Source of the DNA: Acidovorax sp. CF316
GTDB lineage: Bacteria; Pseudomonadota; Gammaproteobacteria; Burkholderiales; Burkholderiaceae_C
Assembly (NCBI RefSeq): GCF_000276605.1
Contig: NZ_AKJX01000193.1
Location: forward strand, 1 to 38,814
DNA length: 38,814 nucleotides
Reading direction: 5' to 3'
Each line of letters begins with the position of its first letter. The stretch's first letter is position 1. The notes under the pieces were generated by a model that did not search any database, was not told the origin of the DNA, and was given only the letters and a program-made list of their open reading frames with translations. The position numbers and the translations under genes were made by a program. Shown piece after piece: positions 34,898 through 38,814 of the stretch.

Positions 34898-34955
34898 GTC
34901 CAACGGGCCGCGCAAAACCCCTCACCCGGCGACAAAAAAAGTCCGGCAGACCGTA

Positions 34956-35981
34956 TCAGCTGGCAGCCAGGTCGATCAGGGTCAGCATCGGGCCATAGCG
35001 GGTGACGCGGATGGGCTGGGTGTCCACCAGGGCCTGCAAGGCCCGCTCGGTGTCCTTCAGCCGGAAGACGCCGAACACCCGGAGCCGGGCGGCCGCCGGG
35101 CTGATGCGCACCGGGCCCCTGCGCCAGGCGCCCAGTGCGGCGACCACCTCGCCCAGCGGTTCGTCGCGCACATCCAGCACCCCTTCGGTCCAGCTGGCAT
35201 GGTGGGCCATGCGCTGCTCCACCATCTCGATGCGCTGGCCATCCATCCAGGCGGCCTGGCCTTCGCGCAGCAGGCGCCGCACGCCGTCGCCGGTCTGCAC
35301 GGCCACGCTGTGCTCCAGCACCACCACCAGGCTGCGCTCTGCCTCCTGGCGTACCAGGTAGCGGGTGCCCAGGGCCTGGGCCGTGCCATGCCGGGTCTGG
35401 ACGACGAAAGGGCGCGCCGGCAGGCCCGAAGAGGGGTCGGCCACGGCATCGCGCGCCACCTGCACCAGCAGTTCACCGGCGCGCAGCCGCACCAGGCGCT
35501 GCCCGTGGTCAAAGCGCAGGTCGGCCGCACTGCGGGCGTTCAGGTCCAGCGTACTGCCGTCGGGCAACACGCTGTGGCGGGTCTCGGCGGTGCCGGTGTG
35601 TACATCGGCCAGCAGTTCACCGAGCGGCTGGCTGCGGTGGGCCAGGTAGCCGGCGCCCACACTGGTGGCCAGCAGCAGGGTGGAGCCGCCCAGCAGGCTT
35701 CTGCGCCGGCGCGACGCCGGTCCTGCGCCCGCAGCCAGGCTCTGGTGGATGGCCGGCAACTGGCCCGGGCTGCGCTGGTCGATGCGGTGGATCTGTTCCA
35801 CGGGCTCTGCGAGCACGCCCTGCACGCGCTGCCAGGCGGCCTGGTGGCGCGCATCGGCGGCCAGCCAGCGCGCAAAGTCCGCGTGCTCGTGTGCATGTGC
35901 GCTGCCGGAGGTCAGCCTCACCTGCCAGTCCACCGCGGCCGTGATGGCGTCCTGCGCCGATCCGGGAGGGGTGCTGCTCAT
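34956..35981 (-). CDS. fecR: FecR-family anti-sigma/regulatory protein
   Basis: 341 residues. The N-terminal DUF4880-type domain (about 10-60; WQVRLTSGSAHAHEHADFAR, WLAADARHQAAWQRV) should bind the sigma factor. A single transmembrane helix near 95-115 follows an SRRRRSLLGG motif that looks like a twin-arginine signal, as reported for E. coli FecR. The periplasmic FecR domain (about 125-235; LPDGSTLDLNARSAADLRF) and a C-terminal STN-binding part follow. It passes the signal from the STN receptor to the sigma factor. Its ATG overlaps the sigma gene stop (35978-35981, ATGA). Confidence 0.92.
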   Translation of the reverse strand: MSSTPPGSAQDAITAAVDWQVRLTSGSAHAHEHADFARWLAADARHQAAWQRVQGVLAEPVEQIHRIDQRSPGQLPAIHQSLAAGAGPASRRRRSLLGGSTLLLATSVGAGYLAHRSQPLGELLADVHTGTAETRHSVLPDGSTLDLNARSAADLRFDHGQRLVRLRAGELLVQVARDAVADPSSGLPARPFVVQTRHGTAQALGTRYLVRQEAERSLVVVLEHSVAVQTGDGVRRLLREGQAAWMDGQRIEMVEQRMAHHASWTEGVLDVRDEPLGEVVAALGAWRRGPVRISPAAARLRVFGVFRLKDTERALQALVDTQPIRVTRYGPMLTLIDLAAS

Positions 35982-36571
35982 GGGGCGTCTGCGTCCTGCC
36001 TGCAGCAGTGCAGGTAGGCCTGCTTCACGTAGCGCTCCACGCTGGCCACCGAGACACCCATCTCGCGCGCGATCTGCACATGCGTCAGTTCGTCGATGCG
36101 GTGCAGCAAAAAGGCCTGGCGGACCTTGCCGGGCAGGCCGGCGAGGCGCTGGTCGATGGCCAGCAATGCCTCGTGCATCAGAGCCAGGTCTTCTGCCGAG
36201 GGCGCCGTGGCCTGCGGTGACCCGGCCAGCGCCTGCAGGTAGGCCTGCTCCAGCTCGCGCCGGCGCCAGTGGCTGAACAGCACCCGCTTGGCCAGCGTGG
36301 TCAGGAAGGCGCGCGGCTCCGCCACCTGCTCGATCCCGCGCGCGGCGAGCACGCGCAGGAAGGTGTCCTGCGCCAGATCGGCGGCACCGTGCGGGCAGCC
36401 CATCTTGCGCTGCAGCCAGACCACCAGCCACGCATGGTGGCTGGTGTACCAGAGGCCGGCCGGGTGGGCCGCCTCGGCGTGCGCGGCGGCCACCGCCGTG
36501 GCGGCCGAACCCGGGCGCGCAAGCGCCTCAGGGGAAGGCTCAGAACGCAGCGCGCATTGTGAGGCTGACAT
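35978..36571 (-). CDS. fecI: FecI-type ECF sigma factor
   Basis: An iron-starvation ECF sigma factor of up to 197 residues. Region 2 reads HHAWLVVWLQRKMGCPHGAADLAQDTFLRVLA; I quote only its ends, HHAWLVVWLQ and AQDTFLRVL. Region 4 (about 130-190) has LPGKVRQAFLLHRIDELTHVQIA and VSVASVERYVKQAYLH. It should direct RNA polymerase to the receptor promoter when FecR is triggered. The start is uncertain. The ATG at 36571 lies inside the end of the upstream receptor gene (32-bp overlap) and adds about 40 low-complexity residues; a GTG at 36493 gives 171 residues, nearer the usual FecI length. Confidence 0.9.
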   Translation of the reverse strand: MSASQCALRSEPSPEALARPGSAATAVAAAHAEAAHPAGLWYTSHHAWLVVWLQRKMGCPHGAADLAQDTFLRVLAARGIEQVAEPRAFLTTLAKRVLFSHWRRRELEQAYLQALAGSPQATAPSAEDLALMHEALLAIDQRLAGLPGKVRQAFLLHRIDELTHVQIAREMGVSVASVERYVKQAYLHCCRQDADAP

Positions 36572-38723
36572 TGCGCGGGTCACTGTAGTTGCCGTAGTCC
36601 AGGTTGGCCCAGTACTTCTTGTTCGTCACGTTGTTGACGGCCAGGGTGGCGCTGAGCTTGGGGTTGAACTGCCACGAGGCGCGCAGGCCCAGGACCGCCG
36701 TGGGCGACTGCTTCACGGTCACCGTGCCGCTCGGGTGCGGGATGTTGAAGCCCTCGACCGAGCTTTGCCAGACCAGGTTGCCGCCCACCGACAGCGGGGC
36801 CAGCGCACCCGAGAACTGGTAGTCGGTGCCCAGTTGCAGCAGGTACTCGGGCAGGTTGGCGTAGATCAGGTCCGTGGCTGCGCGCGTGACCTTGGCGCGC
36901 GTGAGGCCTGCGCTCACGCGCCACTGCCTGGTGGCCATGCCCGAGAACTCGAGTTCGAAGCCGGTGGACTTGGTGCCGTTGACCGCGACGTAGGGCAGGG
37001 TGCCATCGGGCAGCGGCGTGGTGATGGCGCCATCGCGCACGCCGTAGTTGTCCTGCTTGGTCTGGAACACCGCGAAATGCGCCTGGATGCGGCGGTCCAG
37101 CAGCTCGGCCTTGAGGCCCGCTTCGGTATTGCTGCCGATGACCGGCGACAGCGGGTTGTTGTTGCGGTCCTTGTAGTTCTGCGGGTTGAAGATGCGCGTG
37201 TAGCTCGTGTAGGCCGACAGCGTGGGCGTGATGTCGTACACCGCGCCGATGTAGGGCGTGACCTTGCGGTTCTCGTCCTGGATCGCGCTCTTGCCGGCAT
37301 AGGCGCCGGTGGTGCCATAGCTGTCGCTGTGGCGGTGCCAGTCGGTCAGGCGCACGCCGGTGAGCAGCGACAGCGGCTCGGCCACGCGCCAGCGCGCCGA
37401 GGCGAACAGGCCCGTCTGCTGCGTGATCTGCGTGCGCCAGGCGCCGGTCTTGGAGTACACGGGCGCGGGCGCATTGCCGTCCCAGGTGTAGATGTTGGGG
37501 ATCACGTAGCTCCAGTTGGCCACCGAGCTGTAGCCATCGGTGCGCGTGGCGATGCGTGTGGAGCTCACGCCCACCATCAGGTCGTGCTTGCGGCCGCCGA
37601 GCTCGAACTTGCCCGACAGGTAGGCATCCACCGTGTCCTGCTTTTCGCTGCCGCCGCCCACGGCCGCGTACAGCGTGGTGCCGGCGCCCGTGGTGGGGTT
37701 GATGAAGGGCGCCAGCGACACGGTGCGGCCGTAGCCGTAGGTGCGCAGGCTGAAGGTGTCGCCCTCGGTGTGGTTCAGGGCGGCCTTCACGCTCCAGTCG
37801 TCATTGAGCTGGTGCTCCAGCGTGGCGTACAGCGTGCCCGAGGTGCGCTCCCAGCGCGTCCATGGGGGCGAGAAGCTCACCGAGGTGGGCAGGTCGATGG
37901 GCGAGCCATTGGTCGCAAAGCGCGGGATCGTGCCCCAGATCGGCGCCTTGGGGTCGTTGGACTGGCGCTGGTAGCCCAGCGTGGCCACCGTGGACGAGCC
38001 CAGGTCGGCCTCGATGGCGGCGAGCAGCGCGGTCTTGTCTTCGGAGTAGCGATCGCGGAAGCTGTCCTTCTTCTGTGGCGCGATCACCAGGCGGCTGCGC
38101 ACGCTGCCATCCTTGGTCAGCGGGGCGTTGATGTCGAGCTCGCCGCGGTACAGGTTCCACGAACCGGCGGTGAGTGCCACCGAGGCCGCGAACTCGCGCT
38201 GCGGCCGCTTGCGGATCATGTTGATCGTGGCCGAGGGCACGCCCACGCCGGTCAGGATGCCGTTGGCCCCGCGCACGATCTCCACGCGCTCGTACAGGGC
38301 GGTGTCGTATTCCTGGTTGGTGCTGCTGCTGTACGAGGGCAGGCCGTCGATCTGGAAGTCGGTGATCTGGAAGCCGCGGGCGTAGTACAGCGGGCGCTGC
38401 GTGTCGTAGAAGCTCACGGCCACGCCGTTCACGTTGCGCAGCACGGCGTCGATGCTGGTCAGCGACTGGCGCTCGATCTGTTCGCGCGTCACCGTGGTGG
38501 TGGACTGCGGCGTTTCACGTGCGGTCAGCTGCAGGCGCGTGGAGGCGCTTTCGCGCGAGCCCGACACGGTGACGCTGTCCAGCGCCTTGGGGGCCGTGAT
38601 CTGGTCGGTGGAGGCCGCTGGGGCGGCGTCCTGGGCCTGGGCTGCGCCGGCCAGCACAGCGGCGATGGCGGCCAGCGCCAACGGGTTCAGGCGGCAGACG
38701 GGCTGCCTACGGGAAACGGACAT
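36540..38723 (-). CDS. TonB-dependent siderophore receptor (FhuE/FpvA-like, no STN)
   Basis: A 727-residue outer-membrane receptor. Its signal peptide (about 1-30, AGAAQAQD) is followed directly by a TonB-box-like segment (LDSVTVSGSRE). The plug domain (about 60-190) contains RETPQSTTTVTREQIERQ, ARGFQITDFQIDGLP and VEIVRGANGILTGVGVPSAT. The barrel ends with phenylalanine (LTMRAAF). Overall it resembles FhuE-type hydroxamate siderophore receptors; the substrate is inferred. It lacks the STN domain of the second receptor and cannot itself signal to FecR. AAGGAG lies 6 nt before the ATG at 38723. I see no clear Fur box in the 91 bp upstream. It is the first gene of the cassette and overlaps the sigma gene. 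Confidence 0.93.
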   Translation of the reverse strand: MSVSRRQPVCRLNPLALAAIAAVLAGAAQAQDAAPAASTDQITAPKALDSVTVSGSRESASTRLQLTARETPQSTTTVTREQIERQSLTSIDAVLRNVNGVAVSFYDTQRPLYYARGFQITDFQIDGLPSYSSSTNQEYDTALYERVEIVRGANGILTGVGVPSATINMIRKRPQREFAASVALTAGSWNLYRGELDINAPLTKDGSVRSRLVIAPQKKDSFRDRYSEDKTALLAAIEADLGSSTVATLGYQRQSNDPKAPIWGTIPRFATNGSPIDLPTSVSFSPPWTRWERTSGTLYATLEHQLNDDWSVKAALNHTEGDTFSLRTYGYGRTVSLAPFINPTTGAGTTLYAAVGGGSEKQDTVDAYLSGKFELGGRKHDLMVGVSSTRIATRTDGYSSVANWSYVIPNIYTWDGNAPAPVYSKTGAWRTQITQQTGLFASARWRVAEPLSLLTGVRLTDWHRHSDSYGTTGAYAGKSAIQDENRKVTPYIGAVYDITPTLSAYTSYTRIFNPQNYKDRNNNPLSPVIGSNTEAGLKAELLDRRIQAHFAVFQTKQDNYGVRDGAITTPLPDGTLPYVAVNGTKSTGFELEFSGMATRQWRVSAGLTRAKVTRAATDLIYANLPEYLLQLGTDYQFSGALAPLSVGGNLVWQSSVEGFNIPHPSGTVTVKQSPTAVLGLRASWQFNPKLSATLAVNNVTNKKYWANLDYGNYSDPRNVSLTMRAAF

Positions 38724-38814
38724 GGAGCACTCCTTGGAGCCTGTTCAATGTCTTTTTGCAGCCGCGTTGGAGTGCAATCGGGATGAGTGGATGCTTCGGA
38801 TGCGCCGCATGGGC

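Noticed and set aside
36288..38786. An 832-codon open frame on the plus strand
   Set aside because: It is antisense to the FhuE-like receptor; repetitive Gly/Arg/Val text without domains.
38724..38814. A Fur box upstream of the first siderophore receptor
   Set aside because: No stretch resembling the 19-bp GATAATGATAATCATTATC pattern could be found in the visible 91 bp; the site may lie beyond the window edge.
1..38814. CRISPR arrays, tRNA genes, insertion sequences, attachment sites
   Set aside because: No regularly spaced repeats, cloverleaf-like segments, transposase motifs or flanking terminal repeats were seen on either strand.

Overview
The window looks like a chromosomal segment of a high-GC betaproteobacterium, most likely of the order Burkholderiales, family Comamonadaceae. 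I base this on protein family resemblance (rpsU/yqeY pair, long KdpA, FecI/FecR/TonB cassette, IclR and LysR styles) and on the strong G/C bias at third codon positions. Genus cannot be fixed from sequence reading alone. I saw no tRNA, rRNA, IS element, phage gene or CRISPR array.

Left third (1-15215), cation transport: a partial secreted protein on the minus strand at the edge, corA (Mg2+/Co2+ channel), then a complete kdpFABC-kdpDE locus for high-affinity K+ uptake, led by an extra 34-residue membrane peptide. Directly behind kdpE lies a second operon: a 116-residue protein, a 40-residue single-span peptide, a GNAT acetyltransferase fused to a C39-like cysteine peptidase, and a RimK-like ATP-grasp ligase with an RLAN-type N-terminus. 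The K+ transporter kup follows in the opposite direction. The most notable observation is that three promoters here (kdp, the ATP-grasp/C39 operon and the left-edge secreted gene) share one architecture. TTTACG-type half-sites lie at fixed 11-21-11 bp steps, and a -10-like hexamer follows exactly 10 bp after the last one. This suggests that a little-studied amidoligase/peptidase system belongs to the KdpE (K+/turgor) regulon.

Middle (15548-25392), small-molecule metabolism: an NAD(P)-binding protein; an IclR regulator divergent from a tight five-gene operon (SDR, FMO-type flavin monooxygenase, bile-acid/sodium-symporter-family carrier, extended SDR, EamA permease) that looks like an uptake-and-oxidation module of unknown substrate; a two-span hypothetical protein; and a tartrate/D-malate dehydrogenase divergent from its probable LysR regulator.

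Right third (25400-38814): yqeY and rpsU, the latter with an extended -10 promoter, a structured leader and a strong intrinsic terminator; a PAS-GGDEF-EAL protein with both catalytic motifs intact; an ArsR-like regulator; an HI0933-family flavoprotein; a DUF4124 protein; and an iron-acquisition cassette transcribed leftwards (siderophore receptor, FecI-type sigma factor, FecR-type anti-sigma, and a transducing TonB receptor with an STN domain).
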